Assembly: GCA_903903985.1 (NCBI GenBank)
Contig: CAIVAT010000057.1
Span: 186,001 to 250,000 of the forward strand
Reading direction: 5' to 3'
Source: an uncultured Bacteroidales bacterium
GTDB taxonomy: Bacteria > Bacteroidota > Bacteroidia > Bacteroidales > FEN-979
DNA length: 64,000 bases
In this document: piece after piece, positions 15,816-25,669 of the stretch
How the letters are laid out: every line of letters begins with the position of its first letter
How positions within the stretch are numbered: the first letter of the stretch is position 1
Notes under the pieces: generated by a model
The model's database searches: none
What the model was told of the DNA's origin: nothing
What the model saw: only the letters and a program-made list of their open reading frames with translations
Program-made: the position numbers and the translations under genes

Positions 15816-17027
15816 GTGAAAACAGAAAGACCCAAAAAGCCGGGAAAACCAGGCGGGTCAACGAGGCAGGAAAAGCCGGAACGTTCAGCGCGGCCCGGAA
15901 GGAGTTACAAAACTGAAAAAAGCAATGAATCCGGAAAAGCCGGGAGGCCCGAACGATCCCAAAGGCCCGAAAGGTCCGAAAGACCTGAGAAGTTTGCAAG
16001 GCCCCTGAAACCCGAAAGAGAAAGCAGATCAGAAAAACCTGTCAGGACCGGCAGGCCCGAACGATCAGAAAGACCTGAAAGGTCCGAAAGACCTGAGAAG
16101 TTTGCAAGGCCCCTGAAGTCCGAAAGAGAAGGCCGGTCTGAAAAACTTTTCAAGGCTGGTAGACCCGAACGATCAGAAAGACCCGAAAGGTCAGAAAGAG
16201 CAGGCACTCCAGGCAGGACAATCCGGTTTGACAAAGCAAATCTTCCGGAAAAAGCCGGCAACCCCAAAAAGGTCATCCGGCGGGGGGAGAAAAATGACAA
16301 TCCTGATCTGATGCGGTTGAATAAATATATCTCCAATTCAGGCATCTGCTCCCGACGGGAGGCCGATCGGCTGATAGAAGCCGGCGCCGTATCCGTAAAT
16401 GGTATGATCGTAACGGAACTAGGCACGAAAGTCGGGCCCGGCGATAAAGTACAATATGGCGACCAGACCATCAACCGTGAAAAACCAAGGTATGTCCTCC
16501 TGAACAAACCCAAGGGCTATATCACCACAGTTGATGATCCCGAAAAACGTAAAACGGTGATGAGTCTCGTTGCCGGCGCCTGCAAAGAGCGAATTTACCC
16601 TGTCGGACGGCTTGACCGCAACACAACGGGACTGTTGCTCTTTACAAACGATGGCAATATTGCAAAGAAGCTGACTCATCCGAGATATGGAATTAAAAAG
16701 ATCTATCATGTCGAGATTGACAAGAATCTTGCCCGGGCTGATTTTTTAAAAATCGTTGAAGGATTTAAACTTGAAGACGATGTCATCAGGGTCGACAGTA
16801 TTGAATACATTGGCGATGGAAAAGACAAAAAACAGATCGGTATTGAATTGCATTCGGGACAAAACCGCATCGTAAGGCGTATTTTTGAGTTCTTTGACTA
16901 CAAGGTTTTGCGGCTCGACCGTGTTTATTATGCCGGTTTGACCAAAAAGAATTTACCGCGCGGCAACTGGCGTTTCCTTGATGAACAGGAGATAAACCTT
17001 CTTAAGATGATCAGCTCAAAACCCTGA
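15816..17027 (+). CDS. rluB: RluB/RsuA-family 23S/16S rRNA pseudouridine synthase with repetitive basic N-terminal tail
   Basis: A 403-residue protein. Residues 1-165 are low-complexity and made almost only of R, K, P, E, S and G, with repeated RPERSERPE units. An S4 RNA-binding domain follows (about 166-225, MRLNKYISNSGICSRREADR), then a pseudouridine synthase domain with the catalytic Asp in GRLDRNTTGLLLFTNDG at about residue 267. Disordered basic tails are common in Bacteroidota RluB proteins and may bind rRNA. The start is GTG at 15816, immediately after the previous stop, with AAAGGAGG-like purines 9-16 bp upstream; no other Met codon occurs before residue 166. It isomerises a uridine in large-subunit rRNA. 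Catalysis is well supported; exact target is not. Confidence 0.88.
   Translation: MKTERPKKPGKPGGSTRQEKPERSARPGRSYKTEKSNESGKAGRPERSQRPERSERPEKFARPLKPERESRSEKPVRTGRPERSERPERSERPEKFARPLKSEREGRSEKLFKAGRPERSERPERSERAGTPGRTIRFDKANLPEKAGNPKKVIRRGEKNDNPDLMRLNKYISNSGICSRREADRLIEAGAVSVNGMIVTELGTKVGPGDKVQYGDQTINREKPRYVLLNKPKGYITTVDDPEKRKTVMSLVAGACKERIYPVGRLDRNTTGLLLFTNDGNIAKKLTHPRYGIKKIYHVEIDKNLARADFLKIVEGFKLEDDVIRVDSIEYIGDGKDKKQIGIELHSGQNRIVRRIFEFFDYKVLRLDRVYYAGLTKKNLPRGNWRFLDEQEINLLKMISSKP
15969..16209 (+). repeat. 108-bp in-frame tandem repeat in the pseudouridine synthase tail
   Basis: The sequence starting at 15969 repeats at 16077 and, in part, at 16185, a constant period of 108 bp (36 codons). 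The first 41 bases of units one and two are identical. Each unit encodes an RPERSERPEKFARPLK-type segment. Period and in-frame length suggest growth by slippage or unequal crossing over. Confidence 0.85.
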
Positions 17028-17033
17028 TTCACT

Positions 17034-17861
17034 ATGAACCCGATAAGTATATATATTGTTGAAGATGAGTTGCTGATATCGGCGAGTTTAAAATCACAAC
17101 TCCAGCAGTTCGGTTATGAAATATCAGGATCATCGATTCGCGGAGAGTCTTGCCTTGAGGAAATCGCTGAACTTTCAAGGCAGGGAAAAGAACCTGAAAT
17201 AGTGCTGATGGACATTCATTTGCGAGGGGAACTGGATGGTATTGAAACCGCCAAATTGATCAATGACACCTTCAATTGTGCGATCATTTTTCTTACAGGT
17301 CAGAGTTCCAAGGAGATATACGACCGGTCATTTAAAATAAAACCATTCGGATATCTTCTGAAACCCATCGACATGGAGCAGACAAAAATGACCATTGAAA
17401 TTGCCGCCTACCAGCGTAATCTTGAAATAGAAAATACATTATACCAGAAAGACCTTGAAGCATTGCTTGAAAAACGTTCACAGGAAAACAAAGAGCTGAT
17501 GGCCATGTATCAGACCATTGTTGATAATTCACTGATGGGCCTGACGATCATGCAGGATGAAAAATTTGTTTTCGCCAACCAGAGAACCGCTGAGATTTTT
17601 GGATACCCGCTGGAGGAGTTTTTATCATTTGCCATCTCCGACATTGTCAACCTGCTTCATCCCGATGACCGAATGAAGGTGATCGCCCTTTCGCAATCAA
17701 GACTGAGCGGCAACGAACAACCTCAAAACACACGCATCAGGATTGTTACACGCGACAAGCAGTTAAAACACATTGAGACCCACGTGAAATTGGTGCTGTT
17801 TAAAGGCAAGCCGGCCCTTCATCAAACCTTTCTTGATATTACAGATTTCTTTGGTTCCTGA
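17034..17861 (+). CDS. response regulator with REC and PAS domains, no recognised output domain
   Basis: A 275-residue protein. The receiver domain covers residues 4-120 with acidic pocket E10/D11, phosphoacceptor Asp60 (VLMDIHL), Thr88 and Lys110 (GYLLKP). A short coiled helix (about 125-160, LEALLEKRSQENKELMAMYQ) leads to a PAS domain (about 162-272, IVDNSLMGLTIMQDEKFVFANQRTAEIFGY ... HPDDR). There is no histidine kinase, GGDEF, or DNA-binding domain after the PAS domain. It may relay a signal by binding a partner, or be the N-terminal part of a formerly longer hybrid kinase. It starts 6 bp after the pseudouridine synthase gene and precedes the TPR membrane protein gene. Confidence 0.88.
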   Translation: MNPISIYIVEDELLISASLKSQLQQFGYEISGSSIRGESCLEEIAELSRQGKEPEIVLMDIHLRGELDGIETAKLINDTFNCAIIFLTGQSSKEIYDRSFKIKPFGYLLKPIDMEQTKMTIEIAAYQRNLEIENTLYQKDLEALLEKRSQENKELMAMYQTIVDNSLMGLTIMQDEKFVFANQRTAEIFGYPLEEFLSFAISDIVNLLHPDDRMKVIALSQSRLSGNEQPQNTRIRIVTRDKQLKHIETHVKLVLFKGKPALHQTFLDITDFFGS

Positions 17862-17910
17862 ATATCTTCAGCACCCTTGCGGCTTAAAATTCCGGACAAA
17901 CAGCACAAAG

Positions 17911-19794
17911 ATGATAAAAACGAAACCGACACAAAAGAAGGGGATAAAACAGCCCGGGGCCGGGACGGCTCAAAATGAAAAAGTCTGGCTTTGGTTTTCA
18001 CTTGCAATTGTTGTTTTATCGCTCATCCTTTATATCAACACACTTCAAAACAGCTACGCGCTCGACGACAAGGGGATCATTACGCAAAACAAAATTACTT
18101 CCCGCGGGTTCTCCGGGATTCCTGATCTCCTGACCACCTCGTATTGGGAAGGGATAGGGAAAAACGTCAGAAGTTATCGCCCGCTGGCGCCGGTTTCCTT
18201 TGCGGTGGAGGTGGGTATCTGGGGGAAAAACCCCATGGTTTCCCATTTCTTTAACCTTGTCATCTACATGCTGACAGGCGTGATCCTGCTGTTCTTTCTG
18301 AGGCGGGTGTTTGAGAAAGCCGATCCGGGAATTCCACCTGTTATTCCGTTTCTTGTCACCATGTTATTCCTTGCACACCCGATCCATACGGAGGTTGTTG
18401 CCAATATCAAAAGCCGTGATTCGATGTTTGAGTTGCTGTTCCTGTTGCTATCCGGCTATTTTCTTTTCAAATACCTCTCCTCAAAAAGGCGGTCAGACCT
18501 TGTTGTTTCCGTGTTGTTTTTCTTTCCTGCCCTGCTCAGCAAGGAAAGCGCAATTACTTACCTGGCAATGGTTCCGGTCATCCTGATCTTATTTGATGAC
18601 CGGCCATTTGTAAAAAAGCTGGAAACAACGGTTTTTTACCTGATTCCCGCCATCCTTTTTTTGATCTTGTATTATAATTATTCCAATATTCGTGTTTTCA
18701 GCCAGTTGCACATCCTCGACAATGCATTGCTTCTGGATGCGCCCATTGCCCAGATCTGGGCAACCAAATTTCTGATCCTTGGAAAATATCTTGTCCTGCT
18801 GGTTTATCCTCATCCTTTGGTTTTCGATTATTCTTACAACCATATCCCGCTCACCGATTTTTCGAATCCTGCGGTATGGTTGTCGGTTTTCATTTACTTT
18901 TTTGCAACGGCGTTCCTTGTTTACATACTGAAAAATAAATTGTCCGTTAAAAAAGTCACTCCCGGAAACCGGGTGATCGCCTTTTCTGTCGCCTGGTTCA
19001 TCATGGGCTTTTTTGCCTCCTCGAATCTTGTCTTTTTAATTGGTTCCACCATGGGAGAGCGGTTCATGTATTCTCCATCATTGGGTTTCATCATCATTCT
19101 TGTTTACGGATTATACAGGGCGGGTTGCCTTGCCGGCAAAGGAAAGAAATTCGCTGGGGCAAGCGCCGTCATGGTGTACCTTTTTTGTGCCGTTCTCCTG
19201 ACCGGATATGGTTTGAAAACAATTGACCGTAATAAAGCATGGAAAGATGACCGCACATTGTATTCAACCGACATCAGGTATCTCGGGGATAACACCAAGG
19301 CAAACGATTTCCTGGCCGATCTGTACAGAAAGGACGGGGATCTGGCCACCGATCAGGCCATGAAAAGCGAGTATTATGGAAAGGCCATTGTATTTAAGGA
19401 AAAAGCGCTCAGCATTTATCCGAAAGTTCCAGAAATCCAGCAGCAGCTCGCATATCTTTACGGGAATACCGGACAATTCGGAAAGGCGGTAGAAGCCTAT
19501 AAAGTTGCCATTGCCATGAACCCGGGGGAAATAATGAACTATGTACAGATCGGGAAAGCCCTGGGCATGATGCAAAAAATTCAGGAAGGCCTGACCTACT
19601 TAAAGCAGGCTGAACAGATTGATCCCAACGACCCTGATCTCCTTGCCACGCTTGGAATAACCTACGCGCAAACCGGCGAACTTGGCCTGGCGATTTCTTA
19701 CTTCGAAAAAGTGCTTTCCAGGGATCCTTCCAATAAGCAAATCGCCGATTATCTTGCGCGTGCAAAAAACCAGGTGAACAAACAAAAGAAATAA
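17911..19794 (+). CDS. multi-span membrane glycosyltransferase-like protein with C-terminal TPRs (TMTC/PMT-like)
   Basis: A 627-residue protein with about ten to twelve membrane spans (residues 25-450) and three or four TPR motifs at the C terminus (about 500-620, for example AYLYGNTGQFGKAVEAYKVAI and GITYAQTGELGLAISYFEKVL). The first luminal loop has YALDDKGIITQN and the next RSYRPLAPVSFAVE, and HPIHTEVVANIKSRDSMFELL is present; the DD and HTEVVA motifs are those of bacterial and animal TMTC-type O-mannosyltransferase relatives (GT-C fold with TPR). It would use a lipid-linked sugar in the inner membrane to glycosylate exported proteins. The ATG at 17911 is preferred since the longer frame would overlap the preceding gene. 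Confidence 0.8.
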   Translation: MIKTKPTQKKGIKQPGAGTAQNEKVWLWFSLAIVVLSLILYINTLQNSYALDDKGIITQNKITSRGFSGIPDLLTTSYWEGIGKNVRSYRPLAPVSFAVEVGIWGKNPMVSHFFNLVIYMLTGVILLFFLRRVFEKADPGIPPVIPFLVTMLFLAHPIHTEVVANIKSRDSMFELLFLLLSGYFLFKYLSSKRRSDLVVSVLFFFPALLSKESAITYLAMVPVILILFDDRPFVKKLETTVFYLIPAILFLILYYNYSNIRVFSQLHILDNALLLDAPIAQIWATKFLILGKYLVLLVYPHPLVFDYSYNHIPLTDFSNPAVWLSVFIYFFATAFLVYILKNKLSVKKVTPGNRVIAFSVAWFIMGFFASSNLVFLIGSTMGERFMYSPSLGFIIILVYGLYRAGCLAGKGKKFAGASAVMVYLFCAVLLTGYGLKTIDRNKAWKDDRTLYSTDIRYLGDNTKANDFLADLYRKDGDLATDQAMKSEYYGKAIVFKEKALSIYPKVPEIQQQLAYLYGNTGQFGKAVEAYKVAIAMNPGEIMNYVQIGKALGMMQKIQEGLTYLKQAEQIDPNDPDLLATLGITYAQTGELGLAISYFEKVLSRDPSNKQIADYLARAKNQVNKQKK

Positions 19795-19806
19795 CCGTCA
19801 TATACC

Positions 19807-21753
19807 ATGAAAAAACAGCTCTTGTTTTGCCTGCAATTAATTTTCATTGCCGGTTTGAATGCTCAATCCATCGGCGACCTTGTTAAAAAGGCAGGGGATG
19901 CTGCAGCGTATCCGAATCACGACCTGTTGATCATATTCGACAGCACTGCGGTTGATATGCAGGAGACCGGTTTAACATATGTAGTAAGCCATACACTGAC
20001 AAAAGTTCTGGACAGTCACGGGGCGCAGGAGCTTAGTGTCGTTAAATTTGGTTATGATCCGCTGTCGGCATTTGTGGAGATAAAAAAAGCCGTGATTTAC
20101 AAGAATGACGGCCGGATCATTGTACTTGATGTGCTCAGCACGATGGATTATCCGGCACCGGCCCGTGCAATTTACTGGGGGGCCAGGGAAAAAATGCTGG
20201 AAATCGGCAGGATTGAACCGGGCGATGCAGTGGAGGTGATCATGTTCCGCAAGGGTTTTACCTATGCACTGCTTGCTGCCGGGGATGATGATAAATATAT
20301 CCCGCCGATGAAAGGCCAGTTTTATGATATCGTGGAATTTTTCAGCACCTATCCGATCAGGGAAAAAGTTTACCAGGTCACCGTTCCGAAGGACAAGCCG
20401 CTGCAATACCAGTTTTACAACGGAGAGGCGCAATCTTCCAGCTGGTTTAAGGACGATAAAATCGTATATCGCTTCAGTAAAAAGGAGATCATCCCTTTAA
20501 AAAATGAATCGCGTATGGTGGCCATGGTTGACGTTGCTCCAAAGCTATTGGTCTCTACAACAGGAAACTGGAATTCAAAATCCACCTGGTTTTATAAAGT
20601 GAATGAGGACTTTGGCAGTTTTATTCCCGACAAAGAAATAAAGGCGAAAGTTGATGAAATTCTCAAAGGTGCCCGGGATGAGATGGATTCTGTTTCCAGG
20701 CTCACACACTGGTGTGCCGATGAAGTGCGCTATTCGGGCGTTTCCATGGGTTGCGGCGAAGGATTCACTTTACACAAAGGAACCATGACTTTTACCGACC
20801 GGTGCGGTGTATGCAAGGATAAGGCGGGCATGCTGATCACCATGTTGCGTGCGGCAGGATTTCAATCCTATCCTGCGATGACCATGGCCGGCTCCCGGAT
20901 TGACTATATTCCCGCCGACCAGTTCAACCATTGCGTAACGGTTGTAAAGTTGCATGACGGGAAGTATCACCTGCTCGACCCGACCTGGGTGCCATTCGTA
21001 CGTGAATTATGGTCGAGCGCCGAACAGCAGCAGCAATACCTGATGGGTGTCCCCGAAGGCGCTGACCTTGCATCAACCCCGGTTTCTGATCCGGAAAACC
21101 ACTATATAAAAATTGATGGTACCGCCCAGCTGCAGGCAAACGGCACCCTTACCGGCCGCATTGCCATTACGGGCGAAGGTCAGTCGGATGCCGCCATTCG
21201 CGGATTATTCAAATATTCGAACAAAACAGCCTGGTATCAGAATGTGGAACGGGAATTGCTCCGCCTATGGCCACAGGCGAAAGTTACCCAGGTAAAATAT
21301 ACCGATCCGGCAGACTATCAGCGTTACAACATCTGGGTTGCCATTGATTATACCATCCCTGAATTTGCACTGGTTTCGGGGACCCTGATGATGTTCACCC
21401 CGCTTTCGGCAGGAGAGATCTTCAAATCGTTTCAGGCGCAGCTATCCTTCGAAACAGGCATGAAAGAACGCAAATATCCTTTCAGGGACCGGTGCTCCCG
21501 AATGGTCGAAATCAATGAATCGATCACCCTGCCTGCAGTTAAAAAAGTGGTTCAAATCCCTGATTCCATCGTCAAATCAGGTAATGCAGCATCCTACAAG
21601 GGTCGTTATTCCTTTGCCAACGGAGCGGTAATTTTTACCGGGAAATCGATATTCAGCAAAAGGTTGTATGATCCCGGCGACTGGCCTGAGTTTAAAGCCG
21701 CCGTTGATGCCCAGAACCGGTTTTCGGAACAGCCCATCATTATCGAGTTATAA
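19807..21753 (+). CDS. secreted DUF3857 / transglutaminase-like protein
   Basis: A 648-residue protein with a signal peptide (residues 1-19, ending GLNAQ). Residues about 45-240 form a DUF3857 beta-sandwich, and residues about 280-400 a transglutaminase-like core with a likely triad: Cys at about 336 (RCGVCKDKAGML), His at about 374 (QFNHCVTVVKL) and Asp at about 389 (HLLDPTWVPF). The C-terminal part is DUF2569-like beta-rich. Proteins of this layout are abundant and secreted in Bacteroidota; substrates are unknown and many are thought to be proteases or peptide-modifying. The following gene encodes a second DUF3857 protein, so they probably act as a pair. Confidence 0.88.
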   Translation: MKKQLLFCLQLIFIAGLNAQSIGDLVKKAGDAAAYPNHDLLIIFDSTAVDMQETGLTYVVSHTLTKVLDSHGAQELSVVKFGYDPLSAFVEIKKAVIYKNDGRIIVLDVLSTMDYPAPARAIYWGAREKMLEIGRIEPGDAVEVIMFRKGFTYALLAAGDDDKYIPPMKGQFYDIVEFFSTYPIREKVYQVTVPKDKPLQYQFYNGEAQSSSWFKDDKIVYRFSKKEIIPLKNESRMVAMVDVAPKLLVSTTGNWNSKSTWFYKVNEDFGSFIPDKEIKAKVDEILKGARDEMDSVSRLTHWCADEVRYSGVSMGCGEGFTLHKGTMTFTDRCGVCKDKAGMLITMLRAAGFQSYPAMTMAGSRIDYIPADQFNHCVTVVKLHDGKYHLLDPTWVPFVRELWSSAEQQQQYLMGVPEGADLASTPVSDPENHYIKIDGTAQLQANGTLTGRIAITGEGQSDAAIRGLFKYSNKTAWYQNVERELLRLWPQAKVTQVKYTDPADYQRYNIWVAIDYTIPEFALVSGTLMMFTPLSAGEIFKSFQAQLSFETGMKERKYPFRDRCSRMVEINESITLPAVKKVVQIPDSIVKSGNAASYKGRYSFANGAVIFTGKSIFSKRLYDPGDWPEFKAAVDAQNRFSEQPIIIEL

Positions 21754-21803
21754 CCGGACCGATGACTTTGCAAAGCACTTCGAAGAAAAAATACACTTTC
21801 CAG

Positions 21804-23642
21804 ATGAAAAAAAACTCCCTGATCCTTTTCCTGTTTTTTGCCGCAATGTTCTTTTCCCGGCCAACCACCGCACAGGATGAAAAATACGATGCCCGGTATA
21901 ATTCCCTTACCAAAGAGTATACACTTCATGCCGACGGCAGCATGGATTACCGGTATATCAAACAACAAAAGCTATTGAGTTACCGTGCATTTCAAAATCT
22001 TTACGGGGAGACGTTTGTTGTTTACAACCCTGCATTTCAAAAGCTGGAAATCAATGAAGCCTATACGCTGATGGCAGATGGTAAAAAGGTTGTGGCACCT
22101 CAAAATGCATTTAATGAAGTACTTCCGGGGTACGCGGCCAATGCCCCTGCCTATAATTCAATGCGCGAAATGGTCATCACCCACACCGGTTTGGAACGGA
22201 ATGCGACCATATACCTTGATTACCAGGTGAAAACAGGCAAGGGGACTTTTCCTGCCTTGATGGGAAATGAATTGCTTTGCGAGCCAGAGCCTGTAAAAAG
22301 TCTTGAAGTCAGGGTCCGGATCCCGGTCGGACAAAATCTGTATTTTCATTTGTACAACGGGGAGACGAAGCCGGAAAAAAGTTCTGACGGAACTTTTCAG
22401 ATTTATAGCTGGAAATTCAATGATGTTCCGGCCATTTCCGTCGAAGAGGCGCAACAGGGAACGAATGAACGCTATCCCCGGTTAATTTTCAGCACCTCCG
22501 ACCGGCGTGAAGAGGTGTTTTCCTTTTTAACAAGCCAGCCGGCATTCAATGATCCGCTGACGGATGAGATGAAGAAAGAGGTCAGCGATATTGCCACTGA
22601 GAAAAAGGATAAATTCGAAACAGCGCTGAAAATTCAGGAAAAAGTGGTGAACGATCTGCGTTTGTATCCCATCCCTTTGCGATCCGCACTGTTTCAATGT
22701 CGCACACCCGGGCAAACCTGGAACAGCAATGGCGGAACTTCGGTAGAAAAAGCGGTTTTGCTTGCCGCCCTGTTAAAATCGGCAGGGATTGATGCCCAGG
22801 TGGTTGGCATTGTCAGGACCGCTTTTGCTGATGAAAAAATTGCCACCCTGGCCGACCTGGAAGATTTTGCCGTGAAGGTTGAAAATTCAGCGCGGGGCAC
22901 CTGGTACTTATCGGTAACGGGGCTGAATGCAGTCAATCTGAAACTTAGTCTGCAGGGCCGTTCTTTTATCGTGTTGAACCCTGATGGAAAGTCAGCCACT
23001 GCCAAATCAGAAACGCCCAAACAGACGATAAAAGTGATCGGGAAATTCATTGTTTCGTCAGATCCAAAGCTCACAGGGGAGATTTCGATCTATTTTGAGG
23101 GCAGTGTTTATCCCTTTGCAGGGTTGTTACGTGATAAGAAAAAGATGAAAAATTCCATTACTGGCGGGTTGATTGGAAACGACACCAATCATCTTAAGAT
23201 CAGCACCCTGAATACGGAAAATGGTTTCCAGACTTACATCGCGCAAAGCGATAAACCCTTCAGGAAGGAATCGGATTATTACTATTTTAACCTCCCGGTT
23301 TCAACGTCAGGTGTCGACAGCTGGGGCATTAAAACGTGTTCGTCCAGGCGCGAAACCCCCTACGAAATACCATCAATATCCGATGAAAGCTACTCATATA
23401 CCATAACTTTGCCATCTGCCATCCGATTATTCACCCCGGAAAAAAAACTGGAAATCAGCAACAAGGCAGGAACCTTTGTGTGGGAGGTCAAAAGTGATCA
23501 TGGTAAAGTGACAGTGAAGCGACAGTTGAAATTCAATGACCGGATTTTCCAGGTTTCAATGTATGAAGATTTTAAAATCCTGATGGATTACTGGAATAAT
23601 CCATGGTACCGTCAGCTCATTTTTAGGAATGAAAATTCCTGA
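21804..23642 (+). CDS. secreted DUF3857 protein, paralogous partner of the preceding gene
   Basis: A 612-residue protein with a signal peptide (residues 1-23, ending PTTAQ). Residues about 30-220 match the DUF3857 layout (EYTLHADGSMDYRYIKQQKLLSYRAF, split by a turn; FNEVLPGYAANAPAYNSMREMVITH). In residues about 255-400 a transglutaminase-like region is present (RTPGQTWNSNGGTSVEKAVLLAALLKSAGIDAQVV) but the active-site Cys is replaced by Ser/Thr in this segment, so it is probably catalytically inactive. Start at 21804 (MKKNSLILFLFF) is chosen because it opens the signal peptide; the ATG at 21762 adds 14 polar residues. It lies 50 bp after its neighbour. Confidence 0.82.
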   Translation: MKKNSLILFLFFAAMFFSRPTTAQDEKYDARYNSLTKEYTLHADGSMDYRYIKQQKLLSYRAFQNLYGETFVVYNPAFQKLEINEAYTLMADGKKVVAPQNAFNEVLPGYAANAPAYNSMREMVITHTGLERNATIYLDYQVKTGKGTFPALMGNELLCEPEPVKSLEVRVRIPVGQNLYFHLYNGETKPEKSSDGTFQIYSWKFNDVPAISVEEAQQGTNERYPRLIFSTSDRREEVFSFLTSQPAFNDPLTDEMKKEVSDIATEKKDKFETALKIQEKVVNDLRLYPIPLRSALFQCRTPGQTWNSNGGTSVEKAVLLAALLKSAGIDAQVVGIVRTAFADEKIATLADLEDFAVKVENSARGTWYLSVTGLNAVNLKLSLQGRSFIVLNPDGKSATAKSETPKQTIKVIGKFIVSSDPKLTGEISIYFEGSVYPFAGLLRDKKKMKNSITGGLIGNDTNHLKISTLNTENGFQTYIAQSDKPFRKESDYYYFNLPVSTSGVDSWGIKTCSSRRETPYEIPSISDESYSYTITLPSAIRLFTPEKKLEISNKAGTFVWEVKSDHGKVTVKRQLKFNDRIFQVSMYEDFKILMDYWNNPWYRQLIFRNENS

Positions 23643-23647
23643 ATTCA

Positions 23648-25594
23648 TCAGCGGGTGATGATACGCCCTAGCCCGTCTTTGTTTATCTGAATACTCTGCT
23701 TTTTCAGATCATGAAAAACCTTCATCAAGGCGTCCTGCTCTTCCGGAGATGATGTTTGGGATATTTTTTTTCGGATTCCGGTCATCATCTTGTCCAGTTT
23801 TCTTGCTTTAAAGGCATGAATGGCCAGCATGACGTGCATGTGCAACCTTGACTCCTCCGTGGTAACAAGAATATTATTTTTAAGCCAGTTCACGCTGAGT
23901 TCGTAAGGGCTGAATACAAGGTCGACAGCCAGTGTGGAAATTTCCGGATTGTCATGAGAAATAAACCGCGCCCGATCGGGGATCGCATCGTTTTCCACAC
24001 CCCGTGCATACTCATCGAAGATCAATTTATACAGCGGGTTTTCAAATTCCATATCGTCATGCATGATATCATGGACCACATAATCGGCGACTCCGACCGG
24101 AACTTCTTCTTCGTCAATGGAATTCAGTTTAATACGAATGACCTCATGTCCAAAAAGCAGCAGCATCCGGATGATCTCTTTTTCCTGGTATTCGGCTGAA
24201 TCGGGGTCGATGTCAAGCTGGGGTTCCGTAACAAATTGTTCGGGTTGGATCACCTCTGCTTCCCTGTCCAATTCCGGAGCGCTCTTTTTCAGTTTTGCAC
24301 GCAGGATTTTATTCAGTTCGGTCATGAGCACCTGCTCGGGGATGGTCATGAGGGTGGAGCATTCCTTTACATAAAGGGACCGGGAAATTCCATCGGGTAT
24401 AAGTGCGATGGTGTTGACAATTTCTTTGATAAGGGCTGCTTTTTTAATCGGGTCGTTTTGAGTTTCGCCCAGGAGCAGCCTGGTTTTGAAGAGAATGAAA
24501 TTGACTGCATTGGTGGCGATAAACGATTCCACCTCGTTGGGGTGATGTTTGCGGGCATATGAATCCGGATCTTCCCCGTCGGGGAAAAGGACGATTTTCA
24601 CGTTCATTCCCTGTTCAACGATCATATCGATGCCGCGGAACGAGGCTTTGATGCCAGCCGGGTCGCCATCATACAGAATCGAAATATTGGCAGTATAGCG
24701 CTGGATCATCCGGATCTGGTCGTGGGTGAGCGAGGTTCCCGACGACGCTACGACGTTTTCGATGCCCGCCTGGTGCATGGAGATCACATCGGTATATCCT
24801 TCGACCAGGAGGCAGTTATCTTTTGAAATAATGGCATTTTTTGCAAAGTAGATCCCATACAGGGTTTTGCTTTTGTTGTATATCTCAGATTCCGGGGAAT
24901 TGACATATTTGGCATGCGATTTATCGTTTCCCAATATGCGTCCGCCAAACCCGATCACACGGCCGGATGCACTGTGGATGGGAAACATGACGCGGCTGTG
25001 GAAGCGGTCGTACAGGCGGGCCTCCTTTTCGATCGAGAGGCCTGTTTTCATTAAAAACTCCTTTTTATATCCCTGCTGGATGGCATATATGGAGAAGGCA
25101 TCCCATTTTTCAGGACTGAACCCCAGCTGGAATTTATTTACGATATCATCGCGCATTCCGCGCTCCTTGAAGTAGGTTAGCCCGATGGCTTTGCCCTCTT
25201 CGGATTCCACCAGCATTTTTGAGAAATACAGTTGTGCAAAAAGATTCAGGTTATAAAGGCTCTCCTTTTCATTGAGTTCCTGGAGTTGTTCGGGTGTCTG
25301 TTCCTCCTCCTCAACCTCAATATTGTATTTTCTCGCCAGGTATTTGAGTGCCTCAGGATAGGAGAAATGTTCATGCTCCATGATGAAATTGACCGAATTC
25401 CCTGCTTTTCCGCAACCAAAGCACTTGTAGATCCCTTTTGCCGGGGATACCGTAAAGGATGGGGTTTTTTCGTTATGGAAGGGACACAGGCCAATCTGAT
25501 TGACCCCACGTCGCCGCAAGGTGACAAAATCGCCGATCACCTCCTCAATGCGGGCGGTTTGGATGATGTTGTCGATGGTTTCGTGGTTGATCAT
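23648..25594 (-). CDS. dnaG: DNA primase
   Basis: A 648-residue DnaG. The N-terminal zinc-binding domain has CPFHNEKTPSFTVSP and YKCFGCGKAGN. The core follows, with FGGRILGNDKSHAKYVNSPES, then the Toprim segment LLVEGYTDVISMHQAG with the acidic residues, and SGTSLTHDQIRMIQRY and ILYDGDPAGIKA. The C-terminal third is the helicase-binding region, poorly conserved as usual. DnaG makes RNA primers for replication together with the DnaB helicase. The gene is convergent with the DUF3857 gene (5 bp gap) and appears to be monocistronic. Confidence 0.97.
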   Translation of the reverse strand: MINHETIDNIIQTARIEEVIGDFVTLRRRGVNQIGLCPFHNEKTPSFTVSPAKGIYKCFGCGKAGNSVNFIMEHEHFSYPEALKYLARKYNIEVEEEEQTPEQLQELNEKESLYNLNLFAQLYFSKMLVESEEGKAIGLTYFKERGMRDDIVNKFQLGFSPEKWDAFSIYAIQQGYKKEFLMKTGLSIEKEARLYDRFHSRVMFPIHSASGRVIGFGGRILGNDKSHAKYVNSPESEIYNKSKTLYGIYFAKNAIISKDNCLLVEGYTDVISMHQAGIENVVASSGTSLTHDQIRMIQRYTANISILYDGDPAGIKASFRGIDMIVEQGMNVKIVLFPDGEDPDSYARKHHPNEVESFIATNAVNFILFKTRLLLGETQNDPIKKAALIKEIVNTIALIPDGISRSLYVKECSTLMTIPEQVLMTELNKILRAKLKKSAPELDREAEVIQPEQFVTEPQLDIDPDSAEYQEKEIIRMLLLFGHEVIRIKLNSIDEEEVPVGVADYVVHDIMHDDMEFENPLYKLIFDEYARGVENDAIPDRARFISHDNPEISTLAVDLVFSPYELSVNWLKNNILVTTEESRLHMHVMLAIHAFKARKLDKMMTGIRKKISQTSSPEEQDALMKVFHDLKKQSIQINKDGLGRIITR

Positions 25595-25669
25595 CTGCCG
25601 GATTCTGTAATGCGAAGTTACGAATTTCAGAGGAAGTAACCGGGATATTCATTTACCTGGTAAAAAGAG

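Noticed and set aside
15905-16513. Open antisense frame of 202 codons (Leu/Ser/Gly-rich) opposite the pseudouridine synthase tail
   Set aside because: It is a by-product of the low-complexity repeat on the coding strand; its sequence is repetitive and has no family features or start signals.
21804-23642. Second active transglutaminase
   Set aside because: The Cys of the catalytic triad is not found in the corresponding segment, so only the DUF3857 call is supported.
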